From: Beverwykella pulmonaria
Taxonomy: Eukaryota > Ascomycota > Dothideomycetes > Pleosporales > Melanommataceae
Reading direction: 5' to 3'
DNA length: 64,000 nt
Assembly: GCA_001599595.1 (NCBI GenBank)
Contig: BCHH01000006.1
Location: 472,874 to 536,873, forward strand
The notes beneath the pieces are model-generated. The model saw nothing but the letters and a program-made list of their open reading frames with translations, had not been told where the DNA came from and ran no database searches. The position numbers and the translations under genes are program-made. Positions 24,365 to 36,680 of the stretch are shown here, in pieces. The number at the start of each line of letters is the position of its first letter. Positions within the stretch are counted from its first letter, which is position 1.

Positions 24365-24920
24365 GAGGCGGATACGTTAAGGAGCCAACTCTAAAAGGAC
24401 ATGCAGAATATGCAGAAAACGTTTGAATTAGATGAAATAGAGTGGATAGCGAGCTAATCAAAAATCCTGCTTTTGCTAGAGGAAGTGAAGATGCTGAGAG
24501 CGGAAAAGGATAAATGAAGAACCGCGAGCTTTGGAAACGATACTTTTCAAATATTGAGAGCACCGTAAAACAACACCAATCTGTTATTGTCAACTTGAAG
24601 ACGAGAATATCAGAGCTAGAAGCAGCAGTATAGAAGAAGAAGAAGAACAAGAAAGTTCCTAAGGGCGTCTGCGCAGTCTGTTGGAGGCAAGGTTTCGCCC
24701 AGGCTGAAAGGCTACTGGCATATCCAACGTGTATAATATTGTATCCTTCTTTGAGTCTTGCAGACTCTTGTTAGAACTAAGTACCGCACCTGGAAAACCG
24801 CGGTACCATTTCATTGAGTTGTACTCTTTCTATTCTTTAGATTTCAGAAGCAAACAACTTCCCATATAATGCTGCTCTTGAACCGATGCCACCCTTATGT
24901 TACTCAATCGCAGCCCACAC
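24365..24920. other. Convergent intergenic region
   Basis: About 560 bp between convergent 3' ends (kinase, plus; TPR protein, minus). It contains an AGAAGAAGAAG tract at about 24632-24648. No gene is seen. Confidence 0.45.
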
Positions 24921-26876
24921 TCAACTCACATACCTCAACACCCCTTCCGCATTTTCCCTCCCCACAATCCCTTCCTCGACCATCTGCTCCAAAACCCTCA
25001 CGACCTCGGCCCCCTTTCCCTTCCAACTCCCCTTTACCTCGGTCCCACTCGCTGCTTCCTTCAAGATCTCCGCCACGACCGCCTTCGCGTCAGCAGTCTT
25101 TTGCACGTCCGCCGCCGCCGCTTTCTCCGCATAGCTCCTTGCGCCTCTATAAAACACGCCTGCGTTCGCCACTAGTACTGACTTACTCTTCACCCACGCC
25201 GGCTTTGCCTCCGCAAATAGAGAGATACGGAACCGGAAGAGATCAGTGTCGCCCCGTGCGGCGAAGATATCTGCGAGTCTAGATGGGGAGAGGATGGAGA
25301 GGTTGGATTTGCTGGAGAGCTGCGTGAGGAGTGTCTGTGCTTTTGTTAGGGCTGTCCACTGTATTTCTAGCTCGGAGAGGAAGGTCGGTGAATTGGACTC
25401 GTATTGAGGCCGGTCAGCGATGGCGGACGCGAGCTCGATGTGTGTATCTGCGTAGGCGGAGAGCGCGTTGGTGTAGCCTGGATCGAATTCTGTAGGAGTT
25501 TCGGGGGGGGCAATGAGAGGCGCGAAGATCTGCTCGATTTGCGCGGCGTATTGAAAGGCGTCGGTGCGGGCGCTGCGATATGAGATTTCGGCGATAGTGG
25601 AGTGGAAGTTTGCGACGGCGAGGTAGGCGTCGTTTTCTGGTGATGCTTCGGGTTCTTCGACCAGAGAAGGGGAAGCGATGGAGAGGGTGGGGCCTGGTGC
25701 TGGTTCGTTGGCGGGTTTGTTGAAGGGAGAGGATTGGATGAGGCTAATCAGGGTGGGGATTTTGGTGTTTGCTGTTTCTAGGCCGGGTTGGGCTCGGGTT
25801 TCGATACTAGACAAGTCTGCGGGGTCGTAGAGGCCGAGGAGTGTGGTCAGAGCGGCGAGCTGTGCAGTGCATGTTTCTAGGATTGTGGAGGGGGTAATGG
25901 GTTCCACGACTGTAGCCCAGTCTCCGGGTGTGGAGGACGTGGTGGAGGATGTCTCCATGGAGTCTTGGCCTGGGATTTCCGTAGTCGCGCTGTGCTCTGT
26001 GGCAAGGCTTTCTTGATACTCATTCGACGCCCTCGCCTTTGCAATTTCGCCCTGGATGTGCTCATACTCGGATTGCTGACTCTCGAGGCATTTGGTGAAG
26101 ATATCAACAGCCTCCTCAAGTAGTGCTCGAGCAGGCACTTTGGCGGTTTCCTGGCTGTTGGTCTCGAGCAAGGCCTCTGATAGCGAAGTAAGGACTTGAG
26201 CCGTGTTGAAGAGCACGTCGGTGTTGCTGGGATCAAGGGATATGGCTGTTCGATGGGAGCGCAGGGTTTCTTCCAGGAGTGTGGTTTTGGGGCCTAGGAA
26301 GGAGATGATGCGCGGGTCGGTGATCATATTGTATTCGAGGTTTGCTCTGTATTGGCTATTAGCAAGGAGATTTCATATAGTACAACATTACATGTTCCCA
26401 CATCCGAAGAAAATAACTAGAGGTGCGTCAAGTAATATTTTATGAGGCAGGCTGGCAGATACAGTGGTATTCAGTAGGGCAAAGTTGATCCTCTTGCACT
26501 CTGCCTAGATCTGCCTGTCACCCCTGTTCTTGTCTTCGGACGTGAAAGCAGGCAAAAGATAACAAGAGGCTGTGAATCTGACAAAGCGAAGATAACATGT
26601 TTGTGATATTGAAGATGTCATGAACAATTTGACCTACTTGTTGTATGCAAGATCAAAAGACCTCGGATACCGTTGAAGCCCAACATTGTACATATCAATC
26701 GCTCGGTTGAAGAATCTCGTGGCTTTCGCTGCATCTCCGGCCCGCCATTTTCCAGCCGATTGCTCGAATTCGTCGGCTGCTTCGAGAAAATCGTTTTCCG
26801 ACTGTGGGTCCTGTGCCTTTGCTTTTCCCTTGGCTTTTGATTTGGGCTTCAGTAGATCTTTCCTGCTTGGAGGCAT
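24921..26876 (-). CDS. TPR-repeat protein, conserved, function not assigned
   Basis: Minus-strand exons 26876-26638 and 26346-24921 give 554 residues with a 291-nt intron. The join restores a TPR: FFNRAIDMYNVGLQRYPRSF, then DLAYNK|ANLEYN across the junction, followed by SHRTAISLDPSNTDVLFNTA. The first ~25 residues are Lys-rich (KPKSKAKGKAKAQ). Residues 140-300 are acidic/Ser/Thr-rich, and the C-terminal half is Ala-rich and helical. No membrane segment or enzyme motif is present. TPRs mediate protein-protein contacts; an assembly or co-chaperone role is plausible but not demonstrated. The intron is longer than most here, so a missed small exon inside it is possible. Confidence 0.78.
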
Positions 26877-27125
26877 CGTGATGGCGTTGATGTCGTGTTA
26901 AGGTGACGAAGAAAAATGGTAGACTGATCTGGTGTAGGTAATATGCTAGCGCCTTTTTCGCGAGCAGGGGTCTGGGATTTCTCATCAAGCGTGCAGTTCC
27001 ATCACCCTCGCATCTCTTCTCTCGCCGCTCACTCATCTACAGGTACTACCATCACTTTGACATGAGTCATTAAGCTTTCAAGGCAAACCATCTAATTAAT
27101 GGGATTCTGCAGTCATGTTGCCTGA

Positions 27126-27620
27126 TCATGTCCTTTGTCCGCCCGCGCATAGCTTGTCCACATCGAAGTCGTCGAACCACAGCGACTTGTCAATCAGCAT
27201 GCCATTCTCGTCGAATTTCACACCCTCTTCCGTAAGCAGTTTCAGCTTGGACTCTTGATTCTGGCCGCTTGGCACCTTCTCCCAATCGCCCTTGAAGCCG
27301 CCGATGAACTACTGAGCGTCAGCGACCTCACCCTCTTGTGGGCAGTGCATCACTCACGCCTGTGCTTGCGATACATCGATGGCACGGAATTTCCGGCGCG
27401 AACGGATCTTGAGGTAAGGAAGCCAAGTCAACACGCTTTTTCGAGCTCCGGTTCAGAAGGACATGGACTCACTGTTCCTCAACGCGCCGCCAACCGCGCG
27501 CGGCGAAGAGTTCAGCGCCTTGCTCATCGCGGCGTACGTGGTGACTCTGCCCTCGGGGATTTGCTGCAGGAGCGTGTACACACGCGTCTGATATTCGCTG
27601 ACTTTGACCTGCTTCGCCAT
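27126..27620 (-). CDS. Minimal O6-alkylguanine-DNA alkyltransferase (MGMT/Ogt DNA-binding domain only)
   Basis: Minus-strand exons 27620-27473, 27407-27358 and 27308-27126 give 126 residues (introns 65 and 49 nt). Motifs: a helix-turn-helix with PEGRVTTYAAMSKAL, arginine finger SPRAVGGALRNNP, and acceptor IPCHRCIASTG with Cys58, then FIGGFKGDWEKVPSG and LLTEEGVKFDENG. The family flips alkylated guanine out and transfers the alkyl group to this cysteine. The alkyltransferase-like Atl1 group replaces the Cys with Trp, whereas here PCHR is intact, so suicide repair activity is possible. The protein lacks the N-terminal domain of full-size MGMT (yeast Mgt1 188 aa). The start at 27620 is chosen because the longer in-frame extension shows no family sequence. 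The second exon is only 50 nt. Confidence 0.86.
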
Positions 27621-28682
27621 GTTTGTTGCGAAATGGTGTTTGGGGTGAGGAGCAAAAAAAGAGATGTAGCGCTTTATGTCTGCGCGGGTGGCTGGCACGC
27701 AGTCACGGGATCTCGTACCATGCTTTCGAAGTGGCCTTTCACAGCTGCGAGCGAGTGGTCTGTGCGCGCATGTACCCATATCCATGGATCTCTTCTGTCC
27801 GAGCACTAAAGAATGAGGACGACGCTAGCCATCTCTACCGGGATGCCACAACTCCCTTTGGCAACTACAGCAGTACTTTTCAAGGCAGGTCCCGCCCTCT
27901 TACCTCCTTGCTGGAATTGCTTCTGTTCTCTGAGGTCGCCCGGTACTTCCTCCGGGAGATCTTCTGTCTTAATGCCTTCTAGATTTCTGTCCGAGCACTC
28001 GAGCATGACGAAGATTCCAGCGGGTTTTACTAGGATAGCAAAGGCCCCTGTAGCAACTCCAGCAGTATTTTGTATGGTTAGCCAGATCCATTTGCCGACT
28101 TGCTGGAATTTCCTATGGGGTAATCTCCTTTGTAAGATGAACGTTCCTGTCTCTAGGGCTCTTCTCTCGTTGCACCTACCCTCGCCTCCCTGGGACACGA
28201 CTGCCAACGATGCCTTAGGCTTCACGCCATCTTGGCTCATATTCTTCTCTCTCGTCCAAACACCGCCACAGCACAGAACATCAAGAACTACACCCCGTCG
28301 TGGCCCGAGTTTCTAAGCATGAAGCCTCTGGTAATGCGAATTAAGTTTTGGCTGTCTCTCTATAATCCTTCTGTCGGGTGCTCGAAGCTAGGATTGGAGG
28401 CGTCGTAGAGTTACCAATGGGGTCGAGGTTAGATGCTTGTTCCAAATGATCATCAGCGGTGTGAAAGAATGCATAGGTTTTGGATATCCGAGGCCACGCA
28501 ATATTCTTCCATTCATTATTGGTAAGGAAGCAAGCCAGCCCAACACTTGGAGCATTAGCCTGCCCAAAAAGGCATCCATGTGTGCGCCATATATGCCAAA
28601 GCTATATTGCACCCATGATTTCATCCAAACTCCCGAGATACTCCAAGTTACTTGCGGCAGAAGAATCCAAAGTCGTGTTTAC
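27621..28682. other. Intergenic with a diverged tandem duplication
   Basis: This 1.06 kb between the alkyltransferase start and the antiporter 3' end should contain the promoter of the former and the 3' UTR of the latter. Its middle is the tandem duplication listed separately. From 28240 to 28682 I see no gene; short plus-strand frames there have no motif. Confidence 0.5.
27797..28180 (-). repeat. Diverged tandem duplication, 192-bp unit, coding-like on the minus strand
   Basis: Two head-to-tail copies start with gtccgagcact at 27797 and 27989. Shared blocks keep register: gcaactacagcagta versus gcaactccagcagta, and cttgctggaatt in both. The period is 192 bp, a multiple of three. On the minus strand both copies translate in the same frame inside one open frame (28240 to 27806), giving related peptides: FQQVGKWIWLTIQNTAGVAT and FQQGGKRAGPALKSTAVVAK, each ending in CSDR. 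In the copy nearer 27800 the codon matching GAG of the other copy is TAG, so the frame stops just before its CSDR. This looks like a decayed repeat-containing gene or an orphan gene with two 64-residue repeats. Confidence 0.6.
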
Positions 28683-31600
28683 TCACGATTTTCCCGCCTT
28701 GACAACTAAAATACTAGCGCCCATCTTGCCCTCCCACACCTTCTCCGCCAACACGCCTAGTGTTCTCGCCGCAGACGACGAACCCGCGGATTTAATCTCG
28801 TCGACAAGCTCAGGCACGTGTAGGCCCTTGCGCCCGATGTTGCGGCCGAGAACAATCAAGTCGCCTGCGTTCTTGGGACTCTGACCGACTTCGATGCTAG
28901 CACGCGCGAGGACATCCTTGAGTGGATTGGAGGAAGGTACGGTCTCGAAGACGACGCGGGAAGAGAGATCGTGGGGGAGGGAGGCGCGCAGCGAGGCGAA
29001 GAAGGTTGAGTCTTGGCTGCGTGTGTGCGGGGAGGGTATGGATGTGGTGATTGTTCCTCCGTCTTTTGTAGGGGATGAAGAAGACGACGAGATGGGATTT
29101 GGGTGTTCATGCTCGAAGAATTCATCGGGAACTTCGAAATGCACAAGTGTAGCCGTAACTTCGGGGTTCTCTGCTAATTGAAGGACGATGCGGAGCGCGG
29201 CGCGGTCGTCTTCGCCGCCGAAGAAGGGGAAAAAGATGTGGTGGCTGCGGTCGGCGACGGGGGCCGTGACTTCTTTATCGCGCGTGCTTGAGAGACTGAC
29301 AGCGCTATATGTTCGTGCTAGCCTGTTTTTCTTGTCCTTGTTCTTGCTGCCTCCGAAGCTCTTGTTTACGAGGACGGCAGTGGTGATGGTAGCTTGCTCG
29401 AAAGTTTCGTTGACGAAGGAAATGTATGAGGGAGCCATGAGCTTGTTCTTTGTTCCTTTATCTTCGATGATGGCTTGCTCGGACATACCGCCTGTCTCAC
29501 TCCATGGGAGCAGAAGGAAATCAGAGTCTGAAGCTCGTGCGCTTAGCGTGTCGGCGAAAGATGACTCAGGGACGACCAGGACCTCGCCGCTGACAGCCAA
29601 GTTGTGAAGACGGCCAAAAGTACGGAAAGTGTTGACGACGGGGTCGTAAGCTGTGTAAGATTCAATCTCAGACACTTGCATGACTGAGGAACCACGATCT
29701 GTAAGGTTGAGTAGTCGTAGACCGAATGCCTCAACGGGGCGCTTTGGTGGCTCATCCAAAGATGACGTTGTAGTCTCTTTGCTTGTACTAGCAGTCTGTT
29801 CAATTAAGGGGTGCTTCTTTGTGGTCCTCAGGACGCTCTGTCCACCAAAGAGCGATGCGAAGGCGAGCAAGTTTGGCATGCTGTCCAAGCGGAGATAGAT
29901 GGTGAGGCGTCTGATCTTCTGGGACTCTAGCTTCTCGTAGTGAATGCTTGCAACGCTTTCTGCTCCATCAACGGGCTTGCCTGTGTCCCAGTCGATTTCG
30001 CCGCGTTTCCAGGCTTCCACCTTCTTTTGGTACCATGGAGGATAGAAGTACATTGTCAGCGGCGAAGAAGCAAATGTCGTAATAAGAGCCATGACAACAA
30101 AAATGGTGAACGTCCGAGTACTAAGAATTTTGGCTTGGAGTCCGATGTTCTAAAAAGGGTTAACTTGCTAAATTCAATATCAGATAAACACAGGATACTG
30201 ACCAACACAATCAACTCAACGAGTCCTTTGCAACTCATCAATGATCCAATGGCGAAGCATTCGCGCCACAGCATGCCGCTGAAGCGAGCAGCTGCCGTAG
30301 CAGCGAGGAATTTGGAGAGGAAAGCAACGGCGCACACTCCAATGACATAAGCCCAGACAATGCCACTGTCCAGAAGGCCGATATTGGTGTTGAGCCCAGA
30401 GAGAGTGAAGTAAAGGGGAAGGAACAGAGCGCCGATCAGATCCTCGATCTTTTCTGCCACCTTGATCGCAAATCCGCCCTCGTGAGGACAGATCATACCC
30501 GCCATAAAGGCGCCGAAAATAGGATGCACGCCAATGATGCCGGTAAAGAAGGCTGACGCGAGAGCCATTAGGAGAGTGAGTGCAACGATGCCCTGGCTGG
30601 GCCCATCTTGAAGGGCGCGTGATCTTCGCAAGATATAGATGAAGACGGGGCGAACGAGGTAGACCAGGAAAAGCGTATAGCCAACGCAAGTGAGTAACAC
30701 CCACAATGCTGTCAAACCGCTGCCAGCGTTGACGAGGGCGACACAAAGCGCAAGCAAAATCCAGCCTAATCAAACAGCGTTAGCTTTGGAAAACCCACAG
30801 AAACCGGGATGAAGCGTGGAAAGAAGGACTCACCGACAACGTCATTTCCTACGCCAGCCGACAGGACAATAACGCCCACGGGTGTCATGAGCAGTTTCAG
30901 CTCGGTCAAGATGCGGCAAAGTACGGGAAAGGCCTGAGTTCGGTGAGCACATGTCACACCTGATTCTGACACGGGCAGCCGCTTACAGTAATAGCCATGG
31001 CCACGCCAATGAACAGCATGAAGATGCCGAAATTGACGTCCACAGTTCCTGGCTCATCCTTGAATTCACGGTATAGGCCCACGGCGATGGCGCATCCCAT
31101 GCCAAAGGGAACCACCATGCCAAACATGCCCACGCTCAACGCCACCTTCCAGTTGCTTATCAGAAAGCGCAGATCCACCTCCAGACCAACAATGAACAAG
31201 AATAGCGTAAGACCCAAATTCGCGACAAGTGTGAGCTCCGGCATGGCGACGGTGGGGAATATGGCATTTCGAAATCCAGGTATTCGGCCCATCACCGAGG
31301 GTCCCAGGAGGATGCCTCCAATGATCTCGGCGATGACCCGAGGCTGGCGGATTTTGGAAAGCGGCCATTGTAGGGCTCTGCAGAAGATGATGATGATGCT
31401 AGCCTGTGGAGCAGATCAGTACAAGTGACAATGCTCGCGTGGGAGCTGGAGACGCCTACCTGGATAATGAACAGAATGATGGGATTCTTGGTGTCGAAGT
31501 TCACTGGGTTCCCTCCCTCGAGCACACCACCCTGGGGGGGAACTTTGGGCGCCGCGGAGGCGGAGGCGGCGGCGGACGCTGACGCTGCGACGGACGACAT
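28683..31600 (-). CDS. KHA1: K+/H+ antiporter, CPA2 family (Kha1-like)
   Basis: Minus-strand exons 31600-31460, 31403-30987, 30933-30834, 30765-30203 and 30149-28683 give 895 residues (yeast Kha1 873), with introns of 53-68 nt. The first ~440 residues are a KefB/NhaP2-type exchanger with about 12 membrane helices: [101 protein letters not shown] and [12 protein letters not shown]. The GNDVVGW motif corresponds to the conserved Asp of CPA2 transporters. A long soluble C-terminal domain (about 460-895) resembles paired USP-like folds ([39 protein letters not shown]). Expected role: K+/H+ exchange in an internal (Golgi-type) membrane. The start is the ATG at 31600; the upstream extension begins with TTG. 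The donor of intron 4 (GTCAGT) is weaker than the rest. Confidence 0.92.
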
Positions 31601-32445
31601 GGCGAACTGGCGGGGAGCTGTCGCGGCTCCAGCAGGTGCAGTTGTTGTCGAGGTTTGGGGCAAGGGTCTTGAGTTCGCAGCTGGGGCAGACAGCTATTTA
31701 TTCGCCCCGACCCGAGCTCGCGCCTTGGGGTGCCGGTAAGCCCAGAGAAAGAGTGACTGTAGAGCTCCAATCCAGTAGCCGCTCGGTCGGCGGCGAAAGG
31801 CAGGGCGCTGGAGCTATGGCTGCTTGGCAGTTGGGTGTCTGTGTGGTCCCATGTGACTGCTGTTGTGGTGGGCCTCGTGGAGAGAGCGTGCAGCTGGCTT
31901 CGTTAAATCTTGGACGAAACCCAGGCAACATGCCATCAACAGCTCTCACCGCCCCGCATGTAGCCGCTTGGGATGATGAATTGCACCATGGCGGCGGGCG
32001 CATGGTCTTTGTTGCTGCATGGAGGCGTGCGCTGCCGAGCGCCGCCAGAACGTCGGCCCAATCACGAAGCCGCCGTCGTCTGGGCGTTTGCAGGGACCAA
32101 ACCTCACTCCGACGACCACCATGTGCTCAATACGCCAGGCATCCAGCCCTCCGCGCGATTCACGTCATCAACTTGCTCAGATTCAAAAGTTGGAAGTCTT
32201 TATTTAGAGGCGAACGCTGGAGCAAATATTCTTCTTGAAAGAAATGTGTACCCATTGTCTCGTTTCGCCGCTCCGAAGACCCTGGTGCCACACCAACACC
32301 CATCCAACGTGAAAGCTGCAGGGCAACATGCACAACGCGCCGTATTTGGTAACCCAGCATCCATTAAACGCGCACCCCATGGGGCAATCGCTCGATGACA
32401 AGCGCCACACCATTGCCTTCGGCCATCAAGCTGAAGGCCCGTCCG
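31601..32445. other. Intergenic, antiporter promoter and GH92 3' flank
   Basis: About 850 bp between two minus-strand genes, GC-rich near 31600-31900. Frames here are compositional and lack motifs. No gene is seen. Confidence 0.45.
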
Positions 32446-35249
32446 CTACTGATCACCGGACGCGGGGCTTGGAGGCAACTCGCCAGTTGCCCAGTCCACC
32501 GGTGTGGGCCCCAGAACAAATTCCATCGTCCCGCCATTCGCGAAAATGTCCTCCCACGTTACCCATGCCTTGGTCCACTGTTTTCCGTTGACCTTTAGGC
32601 TCTGCACGTAGAAGGCTGTATCCTTGTCCCCGCCTGTTGATGAGATGGCAAGGGACTTGCCGGTGCCAAGATCGACTGTCATTTGAGAAAACCAGGGTGA
32701 GAGAATAAGGAATGTGGTTTGGCCCGTGAGCTGGGGAACGTTAGGTGGCGATACTGAGGATATGAGGTAGGGGGGAGTCTTACCGGCCATAGTCCAATCA
32801 TTTGCCACTGTATCAACGTCAGCACGTACTCAGGACTAACACGCCACACGAGTTTCCCCATGGAGCACTAGACTGACTAATGGCCACATGGTACAAGTAC
32901 AACGATCGTCAGGAACACTTACCAGAATGTTGGACTCCATCGCCCCAGCATCACTGTTTCCTGGCAATCCCCCCGTCCCAGCATTATACAGTTTCCCTAT
33001 GCCCCTGGACCTTTCCACGCTCTTATACTGCTTCCCTGCCACAAAATTGTACAAGAACGGGCTCGTGAAGCCCGGTTCATTCCCCGCCGAGAAAATCTTC
33101 AGGTCAAACAACTTATCAATCCGATCAACAAACTTCTCTTCACCTCCTACCCTCCTCTTCAGCTCGCCCACATCATGAAGAGCATTCATGCTATACACCC
33201 ACGGATTGTCCTCATAATATGCGTCACCCCAATAACACCCGCCACAACTCAACGGATCCTGCTTTACAAATTCTCCGCTCGCAAGTCTCGGAACTACAAA
33301 CCCACTATGATTGTTCGAGCTTGCAGCAGGATCCCAGTGATTCCGCCAATTGCGGCTGCGGCCAAGGTATGTCGCTGCTTCGGAACTCTTGCCTAAGCCG
33401 GACGCGACTTGGGAGAGCGCGAAGTCGTTGGCCGAGTACTCCACCGCCCTTGACACTGCTCTGGTAAACGTAGGTGTAATGTATCCGTACTTGAGCCAAT
33501 CCGGCAATGCCCCCCTACCTTCCTTCGTACTTGAGTCTGGCGCCTTCGGGTCATTGTTATTCGGTGGTACCTTCTCAGCATCCGTCACCATAGCGTTCCA
33601 CCCATCCTCCCAATTCACACTCCCTCTCACCCCCTTTACATACGCGTCCGCGAGCACATTATCTGCATTAGAGCCTCCCTGGACCCGCCCGTTGAAATTG
33701 GAGGAGCGTGCGTCGGGCATGTATCCGTCATGCCGCCAGATGTCGATTAGGGAGCGAATGAATTCTTCGTATGCGACCGGTTGCACGATCTGGAAAAGAG
33801 AGGTGTGGCAGCGGTGCGTGTCCCATAAAGTGAAAACGTCAGAGTAATATGGCTCGGTGCTCGTCCAGCCGGGGTTCTCTCCGGTAAGGTTCGAAGGGAT
33901 CATGAACATACCCAGCAGCGAACTGTAGAGTAATTGTAGGTCTGCGGTGTTGGTGGTCGAGATTTGGACTTTACTGAAAACTTCAGTGTTCCATCGTTCC
34001 TTTGCGTTGGAGACGAGAGTGGAGAGAGTTGTTGTTGAGGAGATCTCAGCGTCGAGATTTTGACAGGCTTTGGCGGTGGAAATGTAGGATATGCCTACGC
34101 GGGACGTGATGTTCGGGCTTGCGAAGGAGAAGACGCCGCCAAGTCGCTGGGTGCCCGAGACAGAAGATGTGGTGTCGTAGGAAGTGAGTGTGGTTCCGGT
34201 GCCTTTGAACGTCCTTGTGCTAGTGGGTTTCTGATTGAAGCGGCCGCAGAAGTAAATGGTCCAATCTGGCGCTGTGGGTTATCAGCATCTTGGCCTTCAA
34301 AACTTTCCTTTGTCTAAAATTCTGTTTCTCAACTGCGTTGCGTAGAGCCAGTAGAAAGCGCAAAGCTTTTCTTGGTCGATGCACTACGTCGTGGAAGTCG
34401 AGCGAGATCCAATGATCATGCTTGGGTGCCAAAGGAAACAGTCAATCTTACACAAATTCCACCCATTGTTATACGTCCCACTCCCCTCATACCTGCCATC
34501 TTCCAAAGCAGCAAAGCTCCCTTTTGAATAGTGCTGTTCCCACCCTAGTCCCCGAAAGCTCGGCAGTACATGCGATACATCCACCACTACACCATTAATC
34601 TTCCCCCCGGCCGGAAACGCGTACTGGTAAAGACCTGCATGTTCCGAAGCCCCTAACTCAACAGTCACGCCGTTGGAAAGGGAGGACCTGTAGTATCCAA
34701 CCGATGCCACGTCGGCGGCTGCTCGGGGTTGAGAGAGGTCGGCAAGTGGGTTGGTGAGGTTGCCGATGAAGGGCATTTGGGAAACCACGCCGTATCTGTC
34801 AAATCTGAGTACTAGCTCCCTTTGGTCTTGGGGAAAATATCGAGGTACTTTGGTGCGCCGCCAGTGCCGGACTCGTGCATCATACTAAATCCCCAGATAT
34901 TGCCGTTGGGGAGGTATCCAGAGTACGCATCTGTGCTTCCGGACTGGACATCGGGACCGAGCTTCACCATAGCGAAGGGCGCTGCAAAGTTCAAGTATCA
35001 GGCAATGGTAGAAAAAGAGCCATTGGTTGAGGAACGTACCAGCTACGACGCCTGGAAACCGATTCCCTCCGCCTGTGGTGCCCTGACTGTTTCTATGAGA
35101 CTGTGTACACTTTCCTGGAAACGCAAGACTCACAAAACGTTGACATATTGTGAATAATCCACGTCGGCAACCGCAATGTATGCAAAGAAAAAAGTACCCA
35201 AATACGCTAAAGGAGCTGTGGGGCCCATCCTGGGTCTTAGGATAAACAT
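32446..35249 (-). CDS. Secreted GH92 family alpha-mannosidase
   Basis: Minus-strand exons 35249-35134, 35086-35040, 34981-34849, 34795-34452, 34271-32923, 32807-32784 and 32730-32446 sum to 766 codons. A hydrophobic leader (PLAYLGTFFFAYIAVADVDY) indicates secretion; a second ATG at 35228 would give a tighter signal peptide. GH92 landmarks: VNVFQGTTGGGNRFPGVVA, FAMVKLGPDVQSG, GFSMMHESGTGG, NGWNLSPDWTIYFCGRF, RCHTSLFQIVQP, YMPDARSSN, GSNADNVLADAYVKG, SAGNEPGFTSPFLYN, and GLPGNSDAGAMES joined to NILWQMIGLWPLTGQTTFLI. The GNSDAG and NEP loops carry the catalytic acids of this Ca2+-dependent inverting family, which removes terminal mannose from N- or O-glycans. Exon 6 is only 24 nt, yet the flanking family sequence requires it. 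Intron 4 is 180 nt. Confidence 0.9.
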
Positions 35250-36680
35250 GAGCTTGGAGAGAAGGTTCGCTATTGCATCGATGATACTGATATGTGGCAA
35301 GTGCTTTGGTCCCCGGACATATGCCACCGCTCTAAAGGGCTCGACGGCTCTAGGCAATCAAATTTCACACTTGGAAGTTCACGGTCGTGCGACTATCTCT
35401 TATGTATGTGTATGTCGCAGCACTGCCCGTAACTGACTCTTTTACGTGAATACACAAACGCGACTGGCGTGACCGAGATGTCAGAAATATCACAAGGTTC
35501 ATGACTTGGACCGCCAAATGGGCTACTTATAGAGGCAAGTAGTGACGACTTTCAAATAACGCTAGGAAATGCCAATATTGAGCATCCAATCAGCATAATG
35601 GTCTGGAGAAACGTGCCTACAAGTGCACTAGGGAAGTAGCTCAACAGGATTCAGGTTGAGATGTTGAGCATGATGACGACTTGACAAAGATGGAAGCGCG
35701 CGACGTGAAGGTTTGATGAACATATAGAAATGAAGATGGGCAGCACGTGGATCTGATAACTTACTAGCAGTGTCTCTGCGATGCGGATAGAGACGCAGCT
35801 GATCGGTCACCTGCGAGCACTACAGGTCATGGATGTGAATGTCCCGGGGAAATCTGCACGTAGGGAGCATCGTTACATGCAGTTCCACATCTCCTGCCCC
35901 TCCAGGGCAAAGCGGCATAGGTATAATTCGGCAACCTGCGGGGTAGCATTGGATCTCATGGCTCGAAAGTGTGTATATGCAGGGGCAAGGATGCATCATG
36001 AGCCTGGGAAAGTTCAACGGGAGAAGGGTCAAAGGATCGGACTTGACTCGAAAAGGAAGGAAGTAAATTTTGGAAGGGAAAAATGGATTTGAGATTGGTT
36101 GTGTGAAATGCTTCCGACAACGGCAGCTGGAATCCAGAGATTAGATTGGGTGTTGAGCCTCGACAGGTGTCCAATCAGAAGGGCGCATGTTGCACGCGTC
36201 CGAACCTCGACTGCTATGGGAGCAGTAGAGACTGCGTCCAGTCGACAAACGTACTAGACACAAGTTCGACAGACTCTCCTCCGGCATCGTATAGTTTCGA
36301 ACCGTCTTCGGGTTCGTGGAAGTGGAAGTGGTCCATTGTCAAGCGGGTATTCCCGCGTGATATCCATGCCAGGTCTTATTCTGGCTCACAGGCTAAAATG
36401 GACGTTAGTGAAAAGGCTTGATATCAACACAACATGAATACAAAGACTTCATCAATTCGTTCATTTGCTCGAGGGTGAAAATTCTCCGCAATGTCGAAAA
36501 TGCCGGGTAGGAATTGCCAGGTGCTCTCGGCAGCGATCCTAGCTTCCGGAGTCCCCTGCCTGGGCCTCAGCGAGCCTCCAGCACCACTCTTGACCAGTAT
36601 GCAGTGCTCTTCGTGCCAGTCCATACGCCTCGAAGGTCGAGAAGACTCTTCGCTGTCCATTACTGACTCAGGCTGGCTCA
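35250..36680. other. Intergenic, 1.4 kb, no gene seen
   Basis: Lies between the GH92 start and the cupin 3' end, both minus strand. AT-rich with short frames only. It should contain the GH92 promoter. No coding or RNA gene is recognised. Confidence 0.45.

Noticed and set aside
27621..27806. N-terminal extension of the alkyltransferase from a start near 27806
   Set aside because: The extra ~62 residues show no family sequence and the ATG at 27620 fits the known N terminus of the domain.
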